A stretch of DNA of 64,000 nt, from the NCBI GenBank assembly GCA_949130495.1, contig OX422215.1, positions 12,935,302 to 12,999,301 on the forward strand, given 5' to 3'. The stretch is from Sambucus nigra (taxonomy: Eukaryota > Streptophyta > Magnoliopsida > Dipsacales > Adoxaceae). The notes under the pieces were generated by a model. That model saw nothing but the letters and a program-made list of their open reading frames with translations, ran no database searches and was not told the DNA's origin. Shown here piece after piece: positions 23,991 to 33,715 of this stretch. Each line of letters opens with the position of its first letter. Within the stretch, counting starts at the first letter, position 1. The translations under genes were made by a program, and so were the position numbers.

Positions 23991-24079
23991 ATTAGTCTCG
24001 CGAAATCAGAAAACTAATTCCCAGACATCATTTTTTGAAATTAAAGTAACTTATCTCACCTAGCATTTATCCAATGATC

Positions 24080-25350
24080 ATCCTTGAGTGCTTATTTTGC
24101 ACTCTTAGGTTATACTATGAAAGTGTAGCAAAAGTAGCTAACTTTATTCTCTAGTTGAGTGCAAGTCTTGACACCTAGTATGGGATCACCAAGTATATCG
24201 GTAGGGTCATGACACTTTCGAACCCAAAAGGGTGGATTCTATTTTCAAGAGTAAGGTCTACTGTGGTGTTTTGGAGAATGATGAGATCATTATCAAGGGA
24301 TGCATTGTTCTCACACGTAAGATCGTGATTAATAAATTTAGTATGTGCATTATTTCTGATTGTGACATTTATCAATTCTAAGACCTTAGATATTTTAAGA
24401 TTATACACCTTTTAGGCTCTACTTGTCAATGAATATCCAAAAGTATTACCTCATCTCTTCTAGAATCCAATTTCCCCAAGTGCTCTCTATCTCTAAGGAT
24501 ATGGCAAGGACTCCTAAAAACTCAAAAATAGGATGGGTTGGGTTTCTTACTGGTTCATAACTCATATGGAGTGTGAAGTGTATGTGGATGAAGATAAAAC
24601 CTATTCTCCATGGGGCATACGGTGTTATTGATCTGCGCCCAAAAACATCTCATCATTTTCCTTCCAAGAAGCATGGACCTAGCCATCTCTTGAATTGTTC
24701 AATTCTTCCTTTCAACTATGCCATTTTTCTTAGGAGGGAGAATGGTCGAAAACTCATATTTAATGCTAACCTCATTAAAAAACATCAATATCGACAACTT
24801 TAAATTTGGTTCCATTATCACTACGAATACGATTTATAGTAACACCATGTTGATTTTGAAGAAGACGACACTTGGGGGTTACAAACTCAATAACACCAGA
24901 CTTTTCTCTAAGAAATCCAATGATAGAAAATCTCAAAAAGTCATCAACCATCACCAGAATATACTTTTTACCACCAATACTCTCCATGTGTATGAGACCC
25001 ATTAGATCCATGTGTATCAACCCTAAAACATAAGAGGTGCTTATGGTATTTAACTTCCTATGGGGAATCTTGACATAGTTCCCTCATTAGCAAGGACCCC
25101 AAATCGGGGATGTTGGTTCTCCAAGTGATGGTAAGCCACGAACTAGCTCTTTCTTAACTAACCTCGTATGATCTTTAAAATTGACGTGACCTAGTCGTTA
25201 ATGTCAAAGGTCCATAGTGTAGACCTTAACAATATTTCACACTAAAGAGGACATGAGAATGACACCGTAGAAATTATCGATAGTCCTCACACCTCATTAT
25301 AAAATTTCACCAGATTGATAAAAAACATTACATTCCGTTTGGCCAAACTT
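24080..25350 (-). pseudogene. copia 2 integrase, fragmented
   Basis: The core stretch 25020-24775 has HMDLMGLIHMESIGGKKYI, then SDNGTKF with the second catalytic Asp kept, in contrast to copia 1. Beyond it come NGIVERKN (catalytic Glu) and the C-terminal region near 24500-24410 in shifted frames. Many stops. The pre-integrase zinc region at 25080-25200 is barely readable. Confidence 0.75.
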
Positions 25351-25360
25351 TACTGCAAAG

Positions 25361-25575
25361 TTAGCTTGTTCTTATTAAGTTGTCCTTCAATCCTTCAACA
25401 TATAACACATTCTCTAGTTTAGTAAAGTCAAGAATCTCTAAGTAACCACGTCCTAATATGATGGACCTACTCCCATCCCTAAAGGTGACTTTTCCTTTCC
25501 TGTGGTCCACAAGGTTGGTAAAATATGACTTATCACCAGTCATGTTCTAGATCACCCACTATCAATATACCATTG
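25361..25575 (-). pseudogene. copia 2 protease
   Basis: The catalytic segment WYIDSG is followed by a stop where copia 1 has Cys, then a one-base loss; the rest (TGDKSYFTNLVDHRKGKV, GRGYLEI, ENVLYVEGLKDNL) reads on in the shifted frame to 25361. Confidence 0.78.
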
Positions 25576-27600
25576 AGAATTATCTTGAACCTTGAGAGCA
25601 ACGTAAACAACGAGGGATTTTTCAACATTTTTAGGTACCTAAGTGGTGGCAACCTTTTGTTTGACCTTATCATTATTGGAATAGTCATTGTGTTGGAAGT
25701 TTTTTCAAAAGGTATAAACATCCTTTGAAATTCTTCCATTAAACCTTTAGAACTAGTGAGTAGAAATCAACTTGCTCTCTAAGACTAGAATTTTTTTCAT
25801 AGTGGTGTGTGGGAATATATGTGAGAGACTCTTCCTAGCTTGTAGAAAAACTCACTAAGTTTATCTCCTTGTTTGTAATGGTTATAATCATTAATTTGTT
25901 GGGTATACCTTGGTTAAAACGCTTAGGAAGAGTTCTCCTTGGTTGGTTACGTCAAGGCCTAGAATGATCCCTCACAAACTTAAGAACTAGTTCGGGTGCG
26001 ATATTGGAAGTGGATGCACCTTCATAACCTATCCTTTACCTCTCTTTAAAACCTAAAATGGGACCTAAGAAAAATTTTCAAACCTTCTTAGACGTGTACT
26101 CTAAAGTGAATTTGACCTCCTAGGCACATCTGATATCTTTATTGAGTTGGAAAACATGAGCTTCAAGTTTCTCATAACTATCCAATGATTCTTGAAGATC
26201 TCTCATAAAAGTAGCCACCTTGTTGGTTAAGTCTTTCCTTTTCCTACCCAATGAGATAAGTTACTCACTCAAAGAGATTTTTTTCGAGGTCTCACTCTCT
26301 CAAAACTTTAAACTCTTTCTCTAAAAAAAACACCCTAAGATTCAATTTTTTTTTTGTAATGACTCGGTGTAAATCTCGAAGTATGCGTATTGAAGACCCC
26401 GTTCTCCCTCACTCAAATCATCACCCTCAAGCATCACCGCAATGATTCAACTCATTGTCAAGGTTGTCACATTTATAAATGTCCTCAAAGACATGAGACG
26501 TACTTAAAGTACTAGCGTGACTAGCCATGAAAGTGATAAAGTTACGTCCATGCAGTGATTCATCCTCGAAATCTACCGACTCCACATCACTATCAATTAG
26601 AGTGGCATTATATGCAGTTTTGCCTTTTCCTTATCTCTTAATCCTCTGTGACCATTCCCTTGCACTCATAACATATCTTTGATTCATTCTTCTTAGGGTA
26701 CTCCCCTATAGATTTCTTTTAATTAGCCTTACATAAATTCTTACTCGCTTTGAACTATTTATTTTTCTCAAAATTTTTATTTTCCATTTTGGAGGAATTT
26801 TGATTTCTAAATTTGAAAATTTTTTTGAATTTTTTAGCAAACAGAGAAAGATCATCTTGATCAAAATCAAAATCAAAGTTAGAAACCTCCTTTTTCTTTG
26901 ATTTAACTTTTAAAGCTATTTATTTTTCTTCTTTCTTTTAGTCTATGGGAAACATGTCTATTTATTAAGTTTGGAGATAACCTATGAGTTTTTTTAGTTT
27001 AATCGTGTCTAGAATTATTAAAGAGTTAATGGGGGTGGGGGTGACTTTTGCACTAAAACGTAACAGGATTTATCTCAAAATTTTCTTAACAACTCTCGTT
27101 TACAGAATTTTCTCACCCAAATCAAAACTGGAATTCACAATATCAGACAAATAAGCATAGAATTCATTAAAATTTCCAGTTTCAAACATGATAATAGTCT
27201 CAAATTCTGTGGTGAAGTTTTAAAGATTAAAAGCTTTAACATCATTGGTTCTCTCGTGTGTGGGCTGAAGGATAACCCAAGCTTCTTTAGACAAGGTATA
27301 AGTCATGATACGATACCATTCGTCAGGAGTGACCACACCAAAATAGCATTTAAACCTCGGGAGTTGAAGTTCCTTGCTCTAAATTCATATTCAGTTCAAT
27401 TAGCGACTGACTTAAGGCTAACAAAACTTTCATTAGTTACAAAAAATGGAGTCCACCCCCTTTTAATTGCAAGCCAAACGCGCTCATTAATCGATTTTAA
27501 TGATGAACCCATTTGATCTTTCTAATAGGCATCATTTGTTCCATTATACAAATGTGGCCTATTGTATAAATCCTCCATATAACCAACAAAATTTAACTAA
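25576..27600 (-). pseudogene. copia 2 gag, heavily decayed
   Basis: The N-terminus at about 27600 reads GYMEDLYNRPHLYNGTNDAY, then SINERVWLAIKRGWTP, matching the start of copia 1 gag; the initiator Met codon is lost. Downstream blocks to 25576 follow the copia 1 order (gag core, zinc knuckle, coiled-coil segment) but only in fragments of shifting frame. Confidence 0.72.
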
Positions 27601-27617
27601 ATAACATGTAGAAATAA

Positions 27618-27629
27618 GCTTTGATACCA
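27618..27629 (-). promoter_or_regulatory. primer binding site of copia 2
   Basis: Minus-strand TGGTATCAAAGC, one base different from the initiator-Met tRNA site TGGTATCAGAGC, 3 bases inside the LTR. Confidence 0.85.
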
Positions 27630-27632
27630 ATT

Positions 27633-28718
27633 TGTAAAACAAGTTTAATTGGGTGGTCTACCTATATGTAGAAATCGTGGATTAGGTCACACACAAGTCA
27701 AATACAGTTAAGTCCAGTTTTATCTTGATTAATTAGGTGAACATAAATACGCAAGATATTGAATCTATATTGAAATGAACAAACCATAAGACACATAAGA
27801 TGAGGAAAAAAATCCTTTTCAGAAAAACCTTTTATTTTTCAGCTTTTATAACTGGATATTACAGAATGACACGGAAAGACTTAGAGACTTAGAAATCACT
27901 AAGTATTGCAATTATGTCCTCCTTACTTATTGTTGACAGAAAGTGATATATATCTAGCAATTCCCCATACAACAAGCTCCACTTACCTCGTTGTCCACCG
28001 GTCAGATCAGAAAACTATTTTCTTATCTTCAGTAATGAAAAATTAACTCCAAGGGGGATTAGAACATATGGTGTATTCTTCAGGGTTTGATAAAGTTATC
28101 TCAAAATATCCAAGGTGTTTGGATTTAAAAAATAAAGTGTTTGATAAAAAATATATGTCTAAAAGGCTTAATAAAAATTGCAAGCTCGTATCTCTACATA
28201 TAGGGAGAAAAATCTCTAAGAGATAAACTTGAAATATTGCATTTGAAATCAAGTAAAAAAACAAAATTTTGCCAGCTCATTCGAACAGAGTACATCTTTT
28301 TCGAATGAGGTACCCTATCTTCGAACACCCATCAAATGAACTCTTCAACGATATTTCAAAGTGGCCAAAAGTTTCCAAAATCATTCTCGTTTGAAATCTC
28401 GTTCAAAGTTGCTCTAATGAGGAACGTGTACTCATTCGAACAACATACAATGTGGTTCTAACAACTTTGCATTTTTAAAAAAAAATATTTAATGTTTTTA
28501 AACACTTTGAAAATGCCCTCGAATAAATTGATTACCCAACATTAACCTTTCTCTTGATGAATGTAGTGATGATCTTAAGTATTCGATCTTCGATTATTGC
28601 TTTCGATCACTAACTTTTCTTCATTAGAAGTTCTTAAGAATGTACATGATGGTGGAAAGGTATAACATAATATGCCAAACTTAAAAATATAATGAGCATT
28701 ATAAATCTTGATCTTACA
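27633..28718 (-). repeat. 5' LTR of copia 2
   Basis: TGTAAAAC at 27633 and CTTACA at 28718 give inverted ends TGTAA/TTACA. It aligns along its length with 20376-21479 (for example GGATTAGGTCACACACAAGT and CATAATGAG), with many substitutions. Confidence 0.87.
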
Positions 28719-29466
28719 GGATGATTATTCACTTAAAGATAATCGGTTATTATGACTCAAATTTAGTGATTGTATGGATAGTAAAGAGTCCACTCTTGCT
28801 TAAGTATGTTTATTTTGGCTTAATGGCCAATATAATGAAATAGTGCAAAATAATCCATTAGCTATTATAAAATTGAGTTTTTAGCATCCTTTGAAGCTAC
28901 AACTTATGGATTATGGAAGCATAACTTCATTTCAGGTCTTGGACTTATCGACACTATTACCATTAAAATACCTTCCAATTAAAAAATAATTTCGAAATAA
29001 TGAGTGTTACTTGGACACATTAGTACAAGTGTTAGCATAGCATATTCACACAGATGGGCTATCACAAAAGTCATTAATGAAACAATCTTAAGTATGGGTC
29101 TTAAGTATAGACAAGTAAGTATTGAAGTTGTGGATTACTAGTTCTTATTTTTGACACTGCATTATGATATCAATAAAGTGTTTTTGAATTTTATATTTCT
29201 ATCTTTATTGTATACATATATGCAAATAAATGAATGCGATATAAATAGTATTTTATAAAGACATTATGGGACCATTATTAACAACCCACATTTTAGGCTT
29301 AATTGAATATGATATTATTGGGGTAGTATATGGAATGAACTATACTTTTGAATTAGTTTGGAACCTCCATAACTCATAATGGTAATTATTTAATTAAGGT
29401 AAATAATTGATTATGACTATTCTAAAGTTCATTACACACCTTATGTTCCTAGAATCAAATCCTAAA
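28719..29466. other. AT-rich stretch right of copia 2, no gene
   Basis: It begins with GGATG, the probable right half of the copia 2 target duplication. No coding or RNA feature recognised. Confidence 0.5.
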
Positions 29467-29869
29467 ATGAAGTTATTATATGGACCAAGTGGGATACTGT
29501 TGAAAATATTTAATAATTATTTAATTTTAAAATTAAGATAATTCAGATTTAATTGTTTAATTAAATACTAGACTCCTACTTAATGTGGTCCGCATAAGAA
29601 TATTTAGATTTGATAAATATTCTTTTGGGTAAGTCGTCTACATATTAAAGATTATGATGGTGAGTTAGTTTTCTAATTAAACTCTATTGTGATGGATAGT
29701 AGAATTCTAATCTAAGTAGAAAATCGGATTCTTTCACACCCTCTATATGGTAGATTATATTCCATCAATATTTTACATGACAACGCAATTTATTGGGCAA
29801 GATAGAGAAAATTTCGAGATTTGAACATTATTATTTTTCAGTAAAAGTGATGAAGGTCATGCAGGACAA
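29467..29869 (+). repeat. possible copia polypurine tract and LTR start
   Basis: CCAAGTGGGATAC followed by TGTTGAAAATATTT at about 29482-29495 looks like a copia polypurine tract abutting an LTR that begins TGTTG. No second LTR copy was found, so this may be the remnant of an element into which copia 2 and the SINE later inserted. Confidence 0.35.
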
Positions 29870-30092
29870 TTTTTTTTTTGTAACCCTAAACTTCCACACA
29901 AATGAATCATTTGGACTTCCCCGTGCAAGCTAAATAGGACACTGCGCACGACCCCCCTCCCATAAGGCCCACCTCCCTCACGAGCCCCCCTTAAATACTG
30001 GCGTACTGAGAGGGAATCGAACCCAGCACCATGTGACTCACCACACAGTCCTGAGTTTGCCCTTATCGCTAGGAACCAAGGTGGGTGTACTG
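29870..30092 (-). mobile_element. probable tRNA-derived SINE
   Basis: On the minus strand, GGTTCGATTCC (30023-30013) is an exact RNA polymerase III B-box match, with an A-box-like TAGCGATAAGGG about 55 bases upstream. The element ends in A10 (T10 at 29870-29879 on +). Size of about 220 bp, internal promoter and A-tail fit a plant SINE. The 5' limit is approximate and no clear target duplication was found. Confidence 0.6.
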
Positions 30093-30508
30093 GAGGAATT
30101 ATTAAGACGATTCAAAGGGAGTTTTCACAAAAAATTTGATCAAAGCATTGGATCAAGTGTAGCCAAAATTTCTATCGTTTAGGCATACTTTGTGAAAACA
30201 TGACAACCCAAAATCATTTTTATTAAGAATAATTTTATATTAAATTTTAATCAAATGAATGGATTTGTACTTATAAAAAAAGGTAATAGATTTTTGATTT
30301 ATAGTATATTGTTCTTAAAAATAGTTTTACATAAACCTCTTGAAGATCCATATATTTTATTACAAACCAGGATTATACAACCTCAAATCTTGATGCTCCC
30401 ATGATGCTGCACCATTAATTTTTAATATTTATCTTGAGTAAGACGAAAAAAATACAAAATAAGTTGAATTAAATGTAAGAGAAATAGTGAAAAGTATGTA
30501 TAAATTAC
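30093..30508. other. spacer 3' of the WAT1 exon
   Basis: AT-rich. It should contain the last exon of the WAT1-related gene if the gene were complete, but no GSVIG-like continuation is seen. Confidence 0.4.
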
Positions 30509-31145
30509 CTTCCATAGTGAAAAGTATCTCCTAAGAATAAGTATCCACACATGCTTGCAATGGGAATTCCAAGTGGTTTGAAAGCAGGCACGTAAAAAGG
30601 ACCTTTCATGCGCATGCACCACATGTGAACACGGTTGTGTATTATATTCCAAAAATATCCTATCTAACACAACATGCAATTGTACGTGCCTATTAACTCA
30701 ACATACAAATTAACTCTAAGCCTCTTACAAATTGTACCATTGATGTGCATTAATATAAAGTAGAAATTCTCTTTATACTTACTGTTAACACAATGACAAT
30801 GAGTTCCATATTTATCTTCAACCTCCAAGCACGAGCAGTGGCAGATCCAGTATTTTTAATCAATCGAGACAAAAGTTTCGAGACGATTTTTTTTTGGATT
30901 ATTTCGAGTTTTATAGAAATTATAATTTTATTTCGAGTTTTATACAAATTATAGTTCATCAAAATTGACTACAAATTATATGTTTCAAGTTTATCTCGAG
31001 TTTTTTTTGGGACACAAATTATAGAAATTTGACAAGGTTTAGATTTTTAATTAATTACAATCTTACACCCTCAATTTTGAATATAATTAGTGTTATACCT
31101 TAAAGTTTGAAATTTTATCAAAAAACCCTATATATATATATATAA

Positions 31146-31324
31146 TGCTCTTGTGCGGACTAGTCCTCGTTTTAAGAATGTCGACCGGACATGTGTCCCC
31201 TAACGGTGGGCCTAGAAATTATCGCCTAAATTATAGGCACACTCTCTCTCTTTTCTGGGCTCACCGCTAGGTGACACATGTCCGGTCCGCACTCTTAAAA
31301 TGTGGACTGGTCTGCACAAGAGCA
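31146..31324. mobile_element. foldback MITE, copy 1
   Basis: Starts TGCTCTTGTGC and ends GCACAAGAGCA; arms of about 65 bases are inverted copies of each other around a short centre. It sits between TA-rich sequence (left) and a (TA)n tract (right). Confidence 0.75.
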
Positions 31325-31327
31325 GGA

Positions 31328-31330
<3 letters not shown>

Positions 31331-31423
<93 letters not shown>
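31331..31423. repeat. (TA)n microsatellite, about 93 bp
   Basis: An uninterrupted TA tract directly right of foldback copy 1. The poly-Ile-Tyr reading frames here are artefacts of the repeat. Confidence 0.97.
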
Positions 31424-31425
<2 letters not shown>

Positions 31426-31856
31426 TTTTTTTTAGAAATATTGAACCGGGGCCAAGGCCTCCCTTGGTCCCCATGTGCGTCCGCCCCTCGGCACGAGACA
31501 AAGTACAGTAGACTGGATTGTCCCAAATAAGCTATAACAAGAAACTATTGTCATCACTTCTGAATATAGATTCATAGTTCCATCCTGACCCAAAATAATA
31601 AGAATGTGATATAATGCATGATAATAAAATTGATTAGCTGAGAAAATAGTGGAAAATTAAATATTGAAGATGGACCTGAATAGTTTTCCATATTGAAACG
31701 GATAATGACGCAGCAGCAAGTAAAATTGCACCAAGAACCCAATGTTGATTTGTGGAGGCGAAAATGAAGAGGCGATATATATATAGTGGCGGATCAAGGA
31801 TTACAGTTCAACTAGGGCAAAATCGGTTTAAAATTACATATGCGAAAGTTTCGAGT

Positions 31857-31920
31857 GTCCGCCAGGTGACACAAGTTCAGTCAGCACTTCTAAAATGAGG
31901 AATGGTCCGCACAGTAGCAG

Positions 31921-31925
<5 letters not shown>
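31857..31925. mobile_element. foldback MITE arm (copy 2, one arm)
   Basis: Its reverse complement (ACTGTGCGGACCA, CTCATTTTAGAAGTGC) nearly equals the left arm of copy 4 at 32136-32195. Probably the two arms of one element split by TA expansion and copy 3. Confidence 0.65.

Positions 31926-31994
<69 letters not shown>
31926..31994. repeat. (TA)n microsatellite, about 70 bp
   Basis: A pure TA run between foldback arms of copies 2 and 3. Confidence 0.97.
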
Positions 31995-31998
<4 letters not shown>

Positions 31999-32090
31999 CA
32001 CTGCTCTTGTACGGACCGGTGGGTCACCGCTAGGTGACACATGTCCAGTCCGCATTGTTAAAATGCGGACCGATCCGTACAAGAGCAGTG

Positions 32091-32094
<4 letters not shown>
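31995..32094. mobile_element. foldback MITE, copy 3 (short, near-perfect palindrome)
   Basis: The 100-bp unit begins and ends with a perfect 21-bp inverted repeat (starting ATTGCACTGCTCTTGTACGG). Same family as copy 1 (CTCTTGT, GACACATGTCC). TA runs lie on both sides. Confidence 0.78.
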
Positions 32095-32135
<41 letters not shown>

Positions 32136-32138
<3 letters not shown>

Positions 32139-32313
32139 CTTCTACTGTGCGGACCAGTCCTCATTTTAGAAGTGCGGACTGAACATGTGTCACCTGACGG
32201 TGAGCGCATAAAAGAGAAAGAGTGTGCCTATAATTTAGCTCATAATTTTTACGTTCACCGCGAGTTGACACATGTTTGATCCACAGTCTTACAATACCGA
32301 ATGATTTGCACAA
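32136..32313. mobile_element. foldback MITE, copy 4
   Basis: Arms 32140-32205 and 32250-32310 (CTGTGCGGACCAGTCC against ACCGAATGATTTGCACA) are imperfect inverted copies; the centre AGAGAAAGAGTGTGCCTATAA also occurs, inverted, in copy 1. Flanked by (TA)n at 32095-32135 and 32314-32335. Confidence 0.72.
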
Positions 32314-32354
32314 TATATATATATATATATATATATAATTCCGTCCACCAGTAT

Positions 32355-32907
32355 TGTTGATACCAAATTTAGTCTACTGACATGGCTCAATTGAGAAAAG
32401 ACACATGGCAATCTGCGTGGCAACAACAAACACTTCCGAACAACACCTTGACTCCGAGGAACCATACTGCAACGAGGAACTCTGCTTCCCCGATCAACTC
32501 AGACGCTCCGACCAACAAGAACTTTACGAGGAACTTTTGAGTACCGAGGAACTTAGGCGGTCCGAGCTGCACCTCGAACAAAGCATTAATAGCAGGATAA
32601 CCAACAGATTGACTGTGCATTAAATTCTTATTATTATCATACAAATGTATACGCTTAAGGAGCATTGAATGTATTACCCTTTCACATTACAGCGTTAGGG
32701 CTATAAATACATTGTATTATCCTCATTGTAAGGGGACCAAAATTTCTTGAGAAAACTTGTAATCGAGAATTCCCAAGCAGTCAGCAATAACAGAAACAGT
32801 GGACGTAGGCCATTCTTGTAAGGCTGAAACACTTTAAAATTTCTTTGTCTCATTTTATTTTATATGTGATTAAATAATTAGATATAATCTAATTTTTTAC
32901 ATCAACA
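32355..32907 (+). repeat. 5' LTR of gypsy B
   Basis: TGTTGAT...ATCAACA inverted ends, 553 bp. TATA box CTATAAATAC at 32701-32710. Conserved motif pair GTGGACGTAGGC (32799-32810) and GGCTGAAACACT (32822-32833). The promoter for element transcription lies here. Confidence 0.95.
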
Positions 32908-32910
32908 GAT

Positions 32911-32928
32911 TGGCGCCGTCTGTGGGAA
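32911..32928 (+). promoter_or_regulatory. primer binding site of gypsy B
   Basis: TGGCGCCGTCTGTGGGAA, 3 bases after the LTR. The TGGCGCC start fits the tRNA 3' ends used by Tat/Athila-type elements; the exact tRNA cannot be settled here. Confidence 0.88.
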
Positions 32929-32958
32929 GCGACTGGTAATATCATTTATTCATCACAA

Positions 32959-33700
32959 ATGGCTGATATTCCAGAACCCAGCAATTGAAACGCTGGAAGC
33001 CCTCTAAATCCATGTGCTCCTCCCAATATTCCAGATCTGGCTGGAATAAGGACAAATCTGGCCCAGGGCCAGACAGTCATGCAAGAAACTATGCGACAAC
33101 TTATACAAACCCTCCATGGTGGTGCACCAACCCATTCAGGACCGCAAAGTATTCAACGAAATACCCGTTTAACTTCTTCGCGTACTAGGCGTACCGATTC
33201 ATATCGTACTGAGGAGTCCGAGGATTTTTCTTATCAACCTGGACGAACTTCGTCGGTACGAGCCACAGATACTGAACAACGTATCACTCTCTCTCAAGAA
33301 AGTACTAGTGCGCTAGAAAGATTAAGCAGAGTATCTCCTTTTGATCGATTAGGTCCTAGGAGGAGCAAAATTCCTCCTAGAACCGCATCGAGGAGTTTTC
33401 GACGACCATCAGACTTAAGGGAAGCTCGCGACCAGCTGCTCGTCAAGATAGATCCTAGAAAGCCACATCAACGCGATCAGTTGCTCGAACCAACAGACTC
33501 GAGGAAGGAAACGATGCGTGGAAAGGCTCTATTCAGAGGCTGAAGGATAGATTAAGGGAAATGGCTAAAGCCTAGAACCCTCTACAATGAACTTTTGTTC
33601 AAGGAACACCTTTTGTCCGGGCCATTGTAGATTTTCCAACACCATCAAAGTTCAAAGAACATATTGTGACCCCCAAATTTTGGAGTACGCATAACATTAT
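32959..33700 (+). pseudogene. gypsy B gag, N-terminal part only
   Basis: ATG at 32959 begins MADIPEPSN and meets a TGA at 32986-32988; the frame then stays open at 33079-33543 (ALERLSRVSPFDRLGPRR). After further stops and a frameshift it reads GTPFVRAIVDFPTPSKFK and IVTPKF, matching element C just before its capsid core. The capsid core and zinc knuckle are absent: the sequence jumps to post-protease sequence. Confidence 0.8.
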
Positions 33701-33715
33701 AACAATAAGCATCCA

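Larger units (their letters stand above)
20376..28718 (-). mobile_element. Ty1/copia LTR retrotransposon 2, LTR to LTR, inactive
   Basis: An 8.3-kb element on the minus strand. Two LTRs of about 1.1 kb (20376-21479 and 27633-28718), primer site, gag, protease, integrase, RT, RNase H and polypurine tract are in order. The flanks are GGATT and GGATG, a probable 5-bp target duplication with one change. LTRs differ at many positions, every coding block has stops, and RT and RNase H are damaged, so this is the older of the two copia copies. Confidence 0.88.
30836..31489. mobile_element. hAT-like non-autonomous element inside the WAT1 exon
   Basis: Ends CAGTGGCAGA and, on the other strand, GAGGGGCGGA match at 7 of 10 bases and resemble the CAGGGGCGGA ends of plant hAT elements. 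Flanks AGCACGAG (30828-30835) and GGCACGAG (31490-31497) are an 8-bp duplication with one change. Removing the element brings WAT1 coding sequence from both sides together. It carries a foldback MITE and a long (TA)n tract. No transposase. Confidence 0.7.
30509..31763 (-). pseudogene. WAT1-related (EamA) transporter gene fragment
   Basis: The only cellular gene recognised. WAT1-related proteins are ten-helix plant vacuolar or plasma membrane transporters. Minus-strand exons: about 31763-31676 (NQHWVLGAILLAAAS), 31584-30783 ([15 protein letters not shown], then in another frame [12 protein letters not shown], and after an insertion AWRLKINMELIVIVLT), and 30663-30509 (VHMWCMRMKGPFYV, FKPLGI, FLGDTFHYG). 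Introns have GT-AG ends (donor GTAAGT at 30782). The order matches the C-terminal EamA half of the family. A frameshift, an exon insertion and missing first and last exons make it a relic. Confidence 0.7.

Noticed and set aside
31783..31860. Second hAT-like end (AGTGGCGGATCAAGG)
   Set aside because: Resembles the end of the 30836 element, but no matching right end or target duplication could be found.
31212..32279. Reading frames of alternating Ile-Tyr on both strands
   Set aside because: They are translations of (TA)n microsatellites and have no protein support.
32405..32665. ORFs inside the gypsy B LTRs (also 42249-42532)
   Set aside because: Identical LTR positions in both copies, overlapping frames on both strands, no domain. 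LTR sequence by chance open.
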